Origin: Burkholderiales bacterium
GTDB taxonomy: Bacteria; Pseudomonadota; Gammaproteobacteria; Burkholderiales; Burkholderiaceae_C
Assembly (NCBI GenBank): GCA_028872015.1
Contig: JAGWLO010000029.1
Coordinates: 1 to 41,963 of the forward strand
DNA: 41,963 nucleotides
Reading direction: 5' to 3'
Shown here: in pieces, positions 17,672-32,048 of the stretch
Layout of the letters: each line of letters opens with the position of its first letter
Numbering within the stretch: the stretch's first letter is position 1
The notes under the pieces: generated by a model
Told to the model about the DNA's origin: nothing
What the model saw: the letters and a program-made list of their open reading frames with translations, nothing else
The model's database searches: none
Translations under genes and position numbers: made by a program

Positions 17672-18382
17672 TCAAGCCGGCTTGCGGCGGAAGCGCTTGC
17701 GGTAGACGCCCGGGCCCGCCAGCAGCTCGCCCGCCAGCGCGCGGTAGGCCTGCAGGCGCGGTCCGTCCAGCGGCTCGAATTCGAGCACGGGGGTCTCGCG
17801 CTGCACCGGATGGCACTGGGCGAGCGGGGTGCCGCGCGGCAGCACGCCGCGGAAGCCGGGGTCGGTCCACAGGGCCGGGAAATTGATGCCGACGGCGTTG
17901 AACCGGTCGGCGTCGACCAGGCCGCCCAGCAAGCGGAACGGCAACTCGAGCCGATTCACCGGGTGCGAGACCATGAGCGACCAGCCGGGCTCGAGCTCGA
18001 TGGTCCAGAAGCTGTTGAACTTGATGGCGGAGAGTCGCCCGTCCGGCCCCTGTGCCAGCGGCGTGCCGGCGATCTGCTCGGCAACGTGGAAGCTCAGCGG
18101 CGCGCGCGGATGGTCGTCCAGCACCAGCGGCGGCAGCGGCCAGTCCCAGCTGAAGCGGCCCGCCTCGACATGGACATCGCAGGGCAGCAGCACCATGAAG
18201 CCGTGCGTCATCGCATCGACAAAGGGCGGGCATTGCTTGACGGTGCGGATGCTGCGCCCGTGCAGGGCCGAGTCGGCGCGCGGCGGCATCGCGCGCAACC
18301 AGTCGGGCAGTGCCGACCGGGCCGGCACCGGGTGCGGCAGCAGGTCGGTCAGGGCCGGGTCGCAGCGGAAGACGATCTTCAT
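17672..18382 (-). CDS. Conserved-looking protein of unknown family
   Basis: 236 residues, no signal peptide or membrane helix. I cannot assign a family with confidence. Visible features: an N-terminal MKIVFRCDPALTDLLPHPVP, ALPDWLRAMPPRAD, a CPPFVDAMTHGFMVLLPCDV stretch, FSWDWPLPPLVLDDH, IKFNSFWTIELEPGWSLMVSHPVNR, and a basic C-terminal end (VYRKRFRRKPA). The overall layout, with ThrValLysGlnCysProProPheValAspAla, reminds me of uncharacterised proteins seen in large phages and some proteobacteria, but this is memory, not alignment. It is transcribed in the same direction as the glp operon but beyond the 18454 palindrome. Confidence 0.7.
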   Translation of the reverse strand: MKIVFRCDPALTDLLPHPVPARSALPDWLRAMPPRADSALHGRSIRTVKQCPPFVDAMTHGFMVLLPCDVHVEAGRFSWDWPLPPLVLDDHPRAPLSFHVAEQIAGTPLAQGPDGRLSAIKFNSFWTIELEPGWSLMVSHPVNRLELPFRLLGGLVDADRFNAVGINFPALWTDPGFRGVLPRGTPLAQCHPVQRETPVLEFEPLDGPRLQAYRALAGELLAGPGVYRKRFRRKPA

Positions 18383-18428
18383 GGGCGGGTCGGCCGCATT
18401 GTCGACGGCACGGACGAAGGCGGGCTCG

Positions 18429-18475
18429 CCCCGCGGGGGCGGCACCAGGGAGGAAGGGCCCCCGCGGGGGCCCTT
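18429..18475 (-). terminator. Tandem GC palindromes ending the glp operon
   Basis: A perfect 22-base palindrome at 18454-18475 (half AAGGGCCCCCG) lies 29 bases past the glpV stop, followed on the minus strand by a second smaller hairpin (CGCCCC-GCG-GGGGCG, about 18428-18442). Position and strength fit the terminator of the seven-gene glp operon; T-runs are minimal. Confidence 0.6.
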
Positions 18476-18504
18476 CGCACAAGCCGGTGCCGAGGGTGCC
18501 GCGC

Positions 18505-20235
<1,731 letters not shown>

Positions 20236-20350
20236 GGTCAGTCTCCTCTTGATTCACTAGGAAGGGCTCCCCCGCGTGCAGTGACGGTCACCACGGCCCC
20301 GGGGAGCACCAGGCCGGATGGGATTGACGATGGGCGGCGCGTGCGGCGGC

Positions 20351-20665
20351 TCAGCCCTTGCGCATGACGAGGGCCAGCACCCCCATCGAGAACACGAAGC
20401 TGAACCACACGCTGGGCGGGTGGTCGAGCGCGAAGCGGTCGGCCATCCAGGCGCCCAAGCCGACCCAGGCCAGGTTCAGGTAGGCCGCAGCCAGCAGCCC
20501 GATGAAGAGACGGTCGCCGCGCGTGGTGGCGATCGGCAGCCAGCCCTTGCGCAGCGTGGTCGGGCGGCGGATCTCCCACACCGTCATGCCCACCAGCATC
20601 AGGACGATGCAGATGAAGAACACCGCCACCGGCAGCGTCCACGACATCCAGGCGAACAGCTTCAT
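20351..20665 (-). CDS. glpU: Small membrane protein GlpU (DUF2160)
   Basis: 104 residues with three predicted membrane helices (~9-31, 52-72, 85-101). MSWTLPVAVFFICIVLMLVG and the following TVWEIRRPTTLRKGWLPIATTRGDRLFIGLL match DUF2160, always found inside glpSTPQUV operons. Its function in glycerol uptake is not settled; a permease accessory role is likely from context. The ATG is 10 bases after the glpQ stop. Confidence 0.9.
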   Translation of the reverse strand: MKLFAWMSWTLPVAVFFICIVLMLVGMTVWEIRRPTTLRKGWLPIATTRGDRLFIGLLAAAYLNLAWVGLGAWMADRFALDHPPSVWFSFVFSMGVLALVMRKG

Positions 20666-20675
20666 GGCGCTTGCC

Positions 20676-21480
20676 TCACACGCGGCCCATCGCGAAGCCC
20701 TTGGCGATGTAGTGGCGCACGAACCAGATGACGATGGCGCCCGGCACGATGGTCAGCACCCCGGCGGCGGCGAGCACCGCCCAGTCCATGCCCGAGGCCG
20801 AGACGGTGCGCGTCATCACCGCCACGATGGGCTTGGCGTTGACGCTGGTGAGCGTGCGCGCCAGCAGCAGCTCGACCCAGCTGAACATGAAGCAGAAGAA
20901 CGCCGCCACGCCCACGCCCGACTTGATCAGCGGCAGGAAGATGCGCACGAAGAAGCGCGGGAACGAGTAGCCGTCGATGTAGGCCGTCTCGTCGATCTCG
21001 CGCGGGATGCCGCTCATGAAGCCTTCCAGGATCCACACCGCCAGCGGCACGTTGAACACCAGGTGCGCCAGCGCCACCGCGATGTGGGTGTCCATCAGCC
21101 CGAGCGTGGAGTAGAGCTGGAAGAACGGCAGCAGGAACACGGCCGGCGGCGTCATCCGGTTGGTCAGCAGCCAGAAGAACACGTGCTTGTCGCCGAGGAA
21201 GCTGTAGCGCGAGAAGGCATAGGCCGCCGGCAGCGCCACGGCCAGCGACATCGCCGTGTTCTCGGCCACGTAGATGAGGCTGTTGATGTAGCCCGAGTAC
21301 CACGAGGGGTCGGTGAAGATGACCCGGTAGTTGTCCCAGGTGAAGTGGCGCGGCCACAGAGAGAACGCCGACAGGATGTCCTCGTTGGTCTTGAAGGACA
21401 TCGTCACCATCCAGTAGATGGGCAGGATGGCGAAGACCAGGTAGGCGGCGAGGAACAGCGTCCTCTTGCGGAAGCGGCGC

Positions 21481-21488
<8 letters not shown>
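20676..21488 (-). CDS. glpQ: Glycerol ABC transporter permease GlpQ
   Basis: 270-residue inner-membrane permease of the MalG type with six predicted helices. The cytoplasmic EAA loop that docks to the ATPase is EGFMSGIPREIDETAYIDGYS..FVRIFLPLIKSG. It pairs with GlpP to form the glycerol channel. Its ATG overlaps the end of glpP by 8 bases, so translation is coupled. This GlpQ is unrelated to the E. coli glycerophosphodiester phosphodiesterase of the same name. Confidence 0.93.
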
Positions 21489-23435
<1,947 letters not shown>

Positions 23436-23442
23436 GGCGGGG

Positions 23443-24512
<1,070 letters not shown>

Positions 24513-24522
<10 letters not shown>

Positions 24523-26102
24523 GAGGCCTCCTGCACGGCGGGCGCGGGGGTGGCCGTCGCCGCCTGCGCCGCCATCCAGTCGGCCACCTGGCGCGCCTGG
24601 GCCGGCAGGCTGTGCAGGCCGAGCTTGGAGCGGCGCCACAGCACGTCGTCCGCGTTGAGCGCCCATTCCTCGCGCCGCAGGTAGTGCAGCTCGGCCTCGT
24701 GCAGGCCGGGGGCGACGGCCGGCCCCAGGTCGGCCAGGCGCGTCGCGCTGCCCAGCACGCGGTCGATGCGGCTGCCGTAGGCGCGCGCCAGGCGCAGCGC
24801 CAGCGGCGGCGGCAGCCAGCCGTGGCGCACGCCGATGGCGGCCACGAAGCGCGCGAAGTCGGTGTCGGGCCGCTCGGCCGGGCCGATCCAGGCCGACAGG
24901 TCGCCGCCGGGCAGCAGCGCCTGGGCGGTCCAGCCGGCGCGCCCCTTGCCGAGCAGCCGCGTGAGGGTGTCGCCCGCTTCCTCGGCCAGCTTGCGGAAGG
25001 TGGTGATCTTGCCGCCCCAGACGCTGAGCAGCGGCGCGCCCTGGGTGTCGGTCTCCAGCAGGTAGTCGCGCGTGACCGCGGCGGGGTCGCCGCGCTCGTC
25101 GTCCAGCAAGGGGCGCACGCCGCTGTAGTGCCACACCACGTCGGCGCTGTGCACCGGCTGGCGGAAGTAGCGGCTGGCCTGCTGGCACAGGTAGGCGATC
25201 TCCTCGGGCGTGGCGCGGGCCTCGCCCGGCGCGCCCTGGAACTCGACGTCGGTCGTGCCGATGAGCGTGAAGCGCGACTCGTACGGGATGGCGAAGGTGA
25301 TCCGCTTGTCGGGGTTCTGGAAGAGGTAGGCGTGGTCGTGCTCGAAGCAGCGCGGCACCACGATGTGGCTGCCCTTGACCAGGCGCAGGCTGCGCGCGGT
25401 GAGGGCCGGGCCCGAGGGCGGCTGCGCCTGCCGGCGCAGGAACGATTCGGCCCAGGGCCCGGCCGCGTTGACCAGGGCCCGCGCGCGCACGGTCTGCGCC
25501 GGGCCGGGTACGGTACCGCCGGTGCCGGCCAGCTCGACCTGCCAGTGGCTGCCGACGCGCCGTGCCGCGGTGCAGCGCGTGCGCGTGCGCACCTCGGCGC
25601 CGCGGGCGCGGGCGTCCAGCGCGTTCAGCACCACCAGCCGCGCGTCGTCGACCCAGCCGTCGGAGTAGACGAAGCCGCGCCGGTACTGCGCCTGCAGCGG
25701 CGCGCCGGCCACGTGCCGCTGCAGCGCCACCGCGCGCGAGGCCGGCAGCACCTCGCGCCGCGCCAGGTGGTCGTACAGGAAGAGCCCGGCGCGGATCATC
25801 CAGGCCGGCCGCATCGAGGGGTCGTGCGGCATCACGAACCGCAGCGGCCACATGATGTGCGGCGCGCTCCTGAGCAGGCGCTCGCGTTCTTGCAGCGCCT
25901 TGCGCACGAGCGCGAACTCGCGGTACTCGAGGTAACGCAGCCCGCCGTGGATCAGCTTGGTCGAGGCCGACGAGGTGTGCGCGGCCAGGTCGTCCTGCTC
26001 TGCCAGCAGCACCGCCAGGCCGCGGCCGGCGAGGTCGCGCGCAATGCCGGCGCCGTTGATGCCGCCGCCGACCACCAGCACGTCATAGCTTGTCTCGTCC
26101 AC
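24513..26102 (-). CDS. glpD: Glycerol-3-phosphate dehydrogenase GlpD
   Basis: 529-residue FAD enzyme at the inner-membrane face that oxidises glycerol-3-phosphate to dihydroxyacetone phosphate and feeds electrons to quinones. The N-terminal FAD dinucleotide fold is clear (DVLVVGGGINGAGIARDLAGRG), then SSASTKLIHGGLRYLE, a substrate segment with KGSHIVVPRCF, GTTDVEFQG, and the C-terminal GGKITTFRKLAEEAG. The start is a GTG at 26102; it is the first gene of the leftward operon and faces glpR across the 115-bp control region. Confidence 0.96.
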
Positions 26103-26217
26103 GCAGCACTACTTTGCATTACCTTCGTTTGCGTTCGATTCTTGTTCGCTTCGGTTCGCATGCACTCCACAATTTCCCTAGGAGTGGCCACAATCTTTTC
26201 GTTTAGCCTTTCCGGCC
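26103..26217. promoter_or_regulatory. Divergent glpD/glpR control region with TTCG repeats
   Basis: This 115-bp spacer is far richer in A/T than its surroundings. It carries TTCG at 26124, 26134, 26145, 26150, 26155 and 26198, three of them as TTCGTTT or TTTTCGTTT-like sites (26124-26130, 26196-26204) or TTCGATT. DeoR-family repressors such as GlpR bind operators built from TTCG/TTTCG half-sites. The cluster at 26124-26158 lies just upstream of glpD and the single site at 26198 just upstream of glpR, so both promoters could be repressed. Exact promoter boxes cannot be fixed by eye. Confidence 0.6.
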
Positions 26218-26985
26218 ATGGAACCGAATCCGCGCCAGGCCGAGTTGCTGGAAGAGGTTCTGCGCCAGGGCTCGGCCTCGGTGGACGCCCTGGCCGAGCG
26301 TTTCGGCGTCACGCTGCAGACGGTGCGCCGCGACGTGAAGCTGCTGGCCGAAGCCGGGCTGCTGGCGCGCTTTCACGGCGGCGTGCGGCTGCCGCGCTCG
26401 ACCACCGAGAACATCGCCTACCGCCAGCGCCAGCAGCTCAACCTGCCGGCCAAGCAGGCCATCGCGCGCGCCATCGCGCGTGCAGTGCCTGCGGGCTGTT
26501 CGCTCATCCTGAACATCGGCACCACCACCGAGGCCGTCGCGCGCGAGCTGCTGCAGCACAAGGGCCTGCGCGTGATCACGAACAACCTGAACGTGGCCGC
26601 CATCCTGTCGGACAACCCCGACTGCGAGCTCATCGTGGCCGGTGGCGTGGTGCGCGCGCGCGACCGCGGCATCGTGGGCGAGGCCACGGTCGACTTCATC
26701 CGCCAGTTCCGCGTCGACATCGGGCTCATCGGCATCTCGGGGATCGAGGCCGACGGCAGCCTGCGCGACTTCGACTTCCGCGAGGTCAGGGTCACGCGCG
26801 CCATCATCGAGAACGCGCGCGAGGTCTGGCTGGCCGCCGACCACAGCAAGTTCAACCGCCCGGCGATGGTCGAGGTAGCGCAGGTGGGCCAGCTCGACCG
26901 CCTCTACACCGACCAGCCGCCCTCGCCCCCGTTCGCGGCCCTGTTCAACGAAGCCGGCGTGCAGTGCACGGTCGCCGCCGCGTGA
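26218..26985 (+). CDS. glpR: Glycerol-3-phosphate regulon repressor GlpR (DeoR family)
   Basis: 255 residues. The N-terminal helix-turn-helix ([20 protein letters not shown], ~20-39) is followed by [23 protein letters not shown], the DeoR hinge, and the C-terminal phosphosugar-sensing domain with [26 protein letters not shown] and [11 protein letters not shown]. It should repress the glp genes until glycerol-3-phosphate accumulates. Divergent to glpD and 22 bases before glpK, it probably forms a glpRK transcript. No clear ribosome site precedes the ATG, suggesting low expression. Confidence 0.94.
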   Translation: MEPNPRQAELLEEVLRQGSASVDALAERFGVTLQTVRRDVKLLAEAGLLARFHGGVRLPRSTTENIAYRQRQQLNLPAKQAIARAIARAVPAGCSLILNIGTTTEAVARELLQHKGLRVITNNLNVAAILSDNPDCELIVAGGVVRARDRGIVGEATVDFIRQFRVDIGLIGISGIEADGSLRDFDFREVRVTRAIIENAREVWLAADHSKFNRPAMVEVAQVGQLDRLYTDQPPSPPFAALFNEAGVQCTVAAA

Positions 26986-27007
26986 TCCCCGGCACGGAGG
27001 GCTTCAA

Positions 27008-28489
<1,482 letters not shown>

Positions 28490-28531
28490 GGTGCCCGCCG
28501 AGGCGCGCGCCGCAGCGCCCGCGCCCGGCGC

Positions 28532-28882
28532 CTACTTGACCGCGAAGTCGGCCAGCGTCTTGCCCTCGGCCAGCGCGTCGCGCAGCCACTGTGGGCGCTT
28601 GCCGCGGCCGCCCCAGGTCCCGCCGGTGCCGTTGCTGAACTTGACGGCGCGCACCGGCTTGGCGGCCGCCTTGCGGCCGCGCCGCTTCCGGGCCGGCGCC
28701 GCGACCTGGGCCGCGCGGCCGGGCTTGCCGGTCAGCCCCAGGTCGGCGGCCGTCAGGCCGTAGACGGCGATGGCATCGCGGATGCGGCCGATCACGCCTT
28801 CGATTTCCTTGCGCCGCACCTTCTCGGCGTCTTGCTTGAGCACTTCGATCTGCTTGACGATCTGAGCGTAGGTCTTGGTCAT
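28532..28882 (-). CDS. H-NS family nucleoid protein
   Basis: 116 residues: N-terminal coiled-coil oligomerisation part (TKTYAQIVKQIEVLKQDAEKVRRKEIEGVI begins it), a basic Ala/Lys/Arg linker (PARKRRGRKAAAKPVRA) and the C-terminal DNA-binding core TWGGRGKRPQWLRDAL, in which WGGRGKRP occupies the AT-hook-like loop of H-NS. Such short H-NS/Bv3F proteins silence A/T-rich DNA. The ATG at 28882 matches the family start; the open frame upstream has no supporting features. Its own upstream region (28883-29100) is locally A/T-rich, so autoregulation is plausible. Confidence 0.92.
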   Translation of the reverse strand: MTKTYAQIVKQIEVLKQDAEKVRRKEIEGVIGRIRDAIAVYGLTAADLGLTGKPGRAAQVAAPARKRRGRKAAAKPVRAVKFSNGTGGTWGGRGKRPQWLRDALAEGKTLADFAVK

Positions 28883-29100
28883 GAGGTCCAATCGAAAGGT
28901 AACTCCCCGGGCCATCGACACCGGGCGCGGGCCCGGGGTTTGGCGTCTGCTGGAGTGAAGCGGCAACCGCGCCAATTCGGGGCGAATTATGCCCGCGCGA
29001 ATGTCTGCCCCTGCATCGAAGCGAAAAATTCGGTGACCCTAATTCCAGGGATCGAGTTTCTCGCTGCGCCGGCGCTAATTCAAACTCGCCGCGCGCCTGC
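28883..29100 (-). promoter_or_regulatory. A/T-richer leader of the H-NS gene with AATTC repeats
   Basis: 218 bases without a gene. AATTC occurs at 28974, 29027, 29041 and 29077, and its complement GAATT at 28984; AATTCGG and CTAATTC are each present twice. In such a GC-rich genome this density of A/T tracts stands out and would suit H-NS autoregulation. No promoter boxes can be assigned firmly. Confidence 0.4.
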
Positions 29101-29931
29101 CTACCAGTCCCGCGGGTCCACGCCGTAGTAGCGCGCCAGCTCGGCGAACAGCGCGCCGTGGTGTTGCGCCAGCAATTGGGGTTGCTCGAAGAAATGTTCG
29201 CTGACGACGGCGAAGAATTCGGCCGGGCTGGTGGCCGCATAGGCATCGATGGCGCCGGTTTCGTCGCGTGCCAGACGCGCGCGCAGTGCGGCGTATTCGG
29301 CCCCCAGCACCGCGGCCCAGCGCGCGTAATGGTCGCGCCCGCCCAGCCACGGCGCGCCGTTGGCGCGCCCGCGCTCCTGGTCGAGCTGGTGCGCGAATTC
29401 GTGGATCACCACGTTGTGGCCGTCGCCCGGGTCGGCCGCGCCGGCCAGCACGTCGTCCCAGGACAGCAGCACCTGGCCCTGCTGCCACGATTCGCCCGCC
29501 AGCGCGCGCCGCGTCTCGTGCGTGAGGCCGCTGGCGTCCTGGCTGGCGCGCTCGACCACGAACGGGCCGGGATACACCAGCACCTGGCGCAGGTCGGCAA
29601 AGCGCCCGGCCTGCGGGTGCAGCAGCAGCAGCGCCGCCTGGGCGGCGATCAGCACCCGCATCTCGTCGCTGACGACGAGGCCGGCGCAGCCGATGAAGGG
29701 CTTTTCGGCGATCAGCAGCTGGGCCCGCTGCTTCAGCCGCTGCTGCAGATCGGGCGGCAGCCGCGCGTACAGCGGCATGCGCCGGCGCAGGATCTCGCGC
29801 CAGGCCGCGGGGAAGGGCCGGCGCAGTACGCGCTGCCGGCGCCAGCGTGCCGCCAGGCCCGGCCCCACCAGCCAGGCCGCCACGGCCAAGGCCAGCGACG
29901 ACAGAAAGGCCAGCGGCCCGAGGATGCCCAC
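29101..29931 (-). CDS. mtfA: MtfA-like zinc peptidase (M90 family)
   Basis: 276 residues. A short hydrophobic N-terminus (~5-25) precedes the peptidase domain, with the zinc motif HEFAHQLDQE (HExxH at 177-181) and a downstream glutamate-bearing EFFAVVSEHFFE segment. RMPLYARLPPDLQQRLKQ, LLIAEKPFIGCAGL and ITVYPG-like VLVYPGPFVV are typical. E. coli MtfA binds the repressor Mlc and affects glucose PTS control and has aminopeptidase activity; whether an Mlc partner exists here is unknown. The start is a GTG at 29931. Confidence 0.9.
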   Translation of the reverse strand: MGILGPLAFLSSLALAVAAWLVGPGLAARWRRQRVLRRPFPAAWREILRRRMPLYARLPPDLQQRLKQRAQLLIAEKPFIGCAGLVVSDEMRVLIAAQAALLLLHPQAGRFADLRQVLVYPGPFVVERASQDASGLTHETRRALAGESWQQGQVLLSWDDVLAGAADPGDGHNVVIHEFAHQLDQERGRANGAPWLGGRDHYARWAAVLGAEYAALRARLARDETGAIDAYAATSPAEFFAVVSEHFFEQPQLLAQHHGALFAELARYYGVDPRDW

Positions 29932-30021
29932 CCGCGGATCTGGGTGCCGCAGGCCCCGGTTTCAATCCCCGTCCTCCGGGATCGGTGCATGAACGCCTTG
30001 CGCGACGGCCCCGGCGTCGGT

Positions 30022-31374
30022 TCAGGCCTGCTCCTGCAGCGGCACGGCCAGCTGCTCTTGCCAATGCCGCGTCAGCGGCGTGGCGGGCTTGGCCATCGCG
30101 CGCTCGTTGACGAGGGCACGGCCGAGCGCGCGGTGGCGGCCCCGGGCGGCGGCGGCCAGCAGGGTCTGGTCGATCACGTCGCGCTGGGCCTGGCTGCCGC
30201 CCAGGCGGTGCGCCAGGGCGCGCACCGGGTAGATGAGCTCGACCGCGCCATCGGCGTCGCCGTGGGCGTAGGCGATCAGGCCGCGCAGCAGCGGCAGGCC
30301 CACTTCGCGGGCCATCGGGTGGTTGCTGCGGTGCGCGTCGTCGGCCGCCAGGGCGCGGCGCGCGCAATGGGCCAGCCAGGCCTCGGCGCGCGGCAGCTGA
30401 TGCGCTGCCAGCATCGCCAGCACCCGGTGCAGATCGTTGAAGGCCGAATGCCCGGCCTCGGCCTCGTCGGGCGCCCAGTCCGCCAGCAGCGCAGCGCTGC
30501 GCGCGGCCACGTCCTCGCCCAGCAGGTGCAGCCGCCACAGCAGCGAGGCCGCGTCCAGCCGCTGCGGCGTGACCTGCAGCACGCCGCCGCTGAGGTGGCT
30601 GTCCAACAGGCGCAGCGCGCCCGCGGTATCCAGCGCCTCCAGCCTGAACAGGCCCTGGTGCCACCACAGGTGCGGCGCGAAGCCGTTGCCCTCGGCCCAG
30701 TCGTCGCGGTGCTGGCGCAGCCAGGCCGCCCCTTCTTCGAAGCGGCCCTGCATCTCCATCACATGGGCCACCGCGTGGGTGGCCCAGGGCACGCGCGGGT
30801 CGAGCGCCAGCGCGCGCCGGCCCACCTCTTCGGCCTGCGGCTGCAGGTTGCATTCCTCCAGACCGAAGGCGTAGAGCGCCAGCACGTGCGGAAAGAGCGG
30901 ATCGGCCTCGTCCCAGGCCGGCAGCGCGCGCGCCGGGCGCTGGCGCAGGCCGGTGGCGTCGCCGCGGTGGAAATCCCAGAGCTGCACCCACTGCAGGGCC
31001 AGCGCATCGCGCGGATGGTCCAGCAGCAGCTCGTCCCAGGTGCGGCAGGCGGCCTGCCAGCGCCCTTCGGCCAGGCGCTGCACGGCGGCCAGGTGCGCGC
31101 GTTCGCGCGCCGGGGCCCGCGCCGACAGGGCCTCGGCGCGCGCCAGGTGCGCCGCGGCCTCGGGCAGCCGCGCGGCTTCGGTCAGGCCGATCAGGAAGCC
31201 GGCCTTCATCACGTGCGGCAGGCCCCAGCCGGGGTCGGCCGCGATGGCGCGGTCGAGGTCGGCCAGCGGCGTGTCGTAGAACGACATCAGCCGCCACAGG
31301 GCCTTCTCGGCCGCCTCGTGCGCCGCGCGCGAGGCGCTGGCGCTGGGGTTGCCGCGGGCGTCGGGGTGGGCCAT
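30022..31374 (-). CDS. TTC38-like tetratricopeptide protein
   Basis: 450 residues resembling the TPR-38 (TTC38) group: ADPGWGLPHVMKAGFLIGLTE, QRLAEGRWQAACRTWDELLLDHPRDALALQ, FGLEECNLQPQAEEVGRRALALDPRVPWATHAVAHVMEMQGR and EGNGFAPHLWWHQGLFRLE. The AHAVAHVMEMQGR and HLWWHQ histidine-rich segments are conserved in the group. Members occur in bacteria and animals and have no established function. No signal peptide. The ATG at 31374 is preferred over a TTG at 31383. It is 90 bases upstream of mtfA on the same strand. Confidence 0.85.
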   Translation of the reverse strand: MAHPDARGNPSASASRAAHEAAEKALWRLMSFYDTPLADLDRAIAADPGWGLPHVMKAGFLIGLTEAARLPEAAAHLARAEALSARAPARERAHLAAVQRLAEGRWQAACRTWDELLLDHPRDALALQWVQLWDFHRGDATGLRQRPARALPAWDEADPLFPHVLALYAFGLEECNLQPQAEEVGRRALALDPRVPWATHAVAHVMEMQGRFEEGAAWLRQHRDDWAEGNGFAPHLWWHQGLFRLEALDTAGALRLLDSHLSGGVLQVTPQRLDAASLLWRLHLLGEDVAARSAALLADWAPDEAEAGHSAFNDLHRVLAMLAAHQLPRAEAWLAHCARRALAADDAHRSNHPMAREVGLPLLRGLIAYAHGDADGAVELIYPVRALAHRLGGSQAQRDVIDQTLLAAAARGRHRALGRALVNERAMAKPATPLTRHWQEQLAVPLQEQA

Positions 31375-31407
31375 GGCGCGCAATGTAGCGCGCCCCCCGA
31401 CGGCCCT

Positions 31408-31908
31408 TCAGAACCGCGCGTGCACGATGCCGCCGCCCGCGAGCTGGCACTCGCCCTCGCCGCCGCCGGCCATGCCGCGCGCCGGCGCCGCCAGGTGCAG
31501 CCGGCAGCGCAGGTGGCGGCCCGCGGGGTCGGCCAGGTTCGCCACCACCTTGCCGCTGTAGCGGGTGATGAACTGCTCGACGCCGTACGGGCCGTCGGTG
31601 CCGTAGCCCCAGTAGTCCCAGCCCGACCAGCCCTCGTGCCAGCCGTCCCACAGCGGCATGATCACCCGCCGGTCGGTCTGGTGCGTGATCTGGAAGAAGC
31701 GCCCCGTGTAGGTGGCGTCCGGCAGCGCCACCTGCATCGTGCCGTCGATGCCGCCGTCGGTGCTCGTCCACTTCAGCTGCACCGGCGCCTCGGCGCCGCT
31801 GGCGAGCTTCATGTCGCCGCCGCCGGTGCCCATCGTCGTGCAGGCGCCCAGCAGCAGCAGCGCGGCGGCCGCGGCCGCGGCCAGGGGAATGCGAACCATC
31901 GAATGCAT
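31408..31908 (-). CDS. Putative lipoprotein, unknown family
   Basis: 166 residues. Signal peptide with lipobox LLGAC (acylated cysteine at ~22), so it should be anchored in a membrane facing the periplasm. The mature chain is Gly/Trp-rich and predicted beta (VQLKWTSTDGGIDGTMQVAL, DGWHEGWSGWDYWGYGTDG, LRCRLHLAAPARGMAGGGEG) with two cysteines in the C-terminal part. The ATG at 31908 has TTGGAG at good spacing. A GGCGTCACG motif shared with neighbouring genes stands ~50 bases upstream. Function not recognised. Confidence 0.75.
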   Translation of the reverse strand: MHSMVRIPLAAAAAAALLLLGACTTMGTGGGDMKLASGAEAPVQLKWTSTDGGIDGTMQVALPDATYTGRFFQITHQTDRRVIMPLWDGWHEGWSGWDYWGYGTDGPYGVEQFITRYSGKVVANLADPAGRHLRCRLHLAAPARGMAGGGEGECQLAGGGIVHARF

Positions 31909-31957
31909 GCCAATCTCCAAAGCGCCGGTGTGTAGGGGGTGGCCGCGCCCCGGGGCC

Positions 31958-31966
31958 GGCGTCACG
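31958..31966 (-). promoter_or_regulatory. GGCGTCACG motif upstream of lipoprotein gene
   Basis: Nine-base motif (CGTGACGCC on the minus strand), ~50 bases before the lipoprotein start. The same nine bases occur before the genes starting at 33328 and 34094. Confidence 0.3.
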
Positions 31967-32048
31967 CCCCCGGGGTCGGCCCTGCGCGGCGGCCAAGCCA
32001 CGCCTTGAAGCGGCAAGCCCGTGCAGGCCGTGCCTGCCGGGCGCCCGG

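Noticed and set aside
17673..17684. CAAGCCGGCTTG palindrome between the convergent TPR and unknown genes as a terminator
   Set aside because: It has no loop and lies within the coding end of the minus-strand gene, so a stable hairpin is unlikely.
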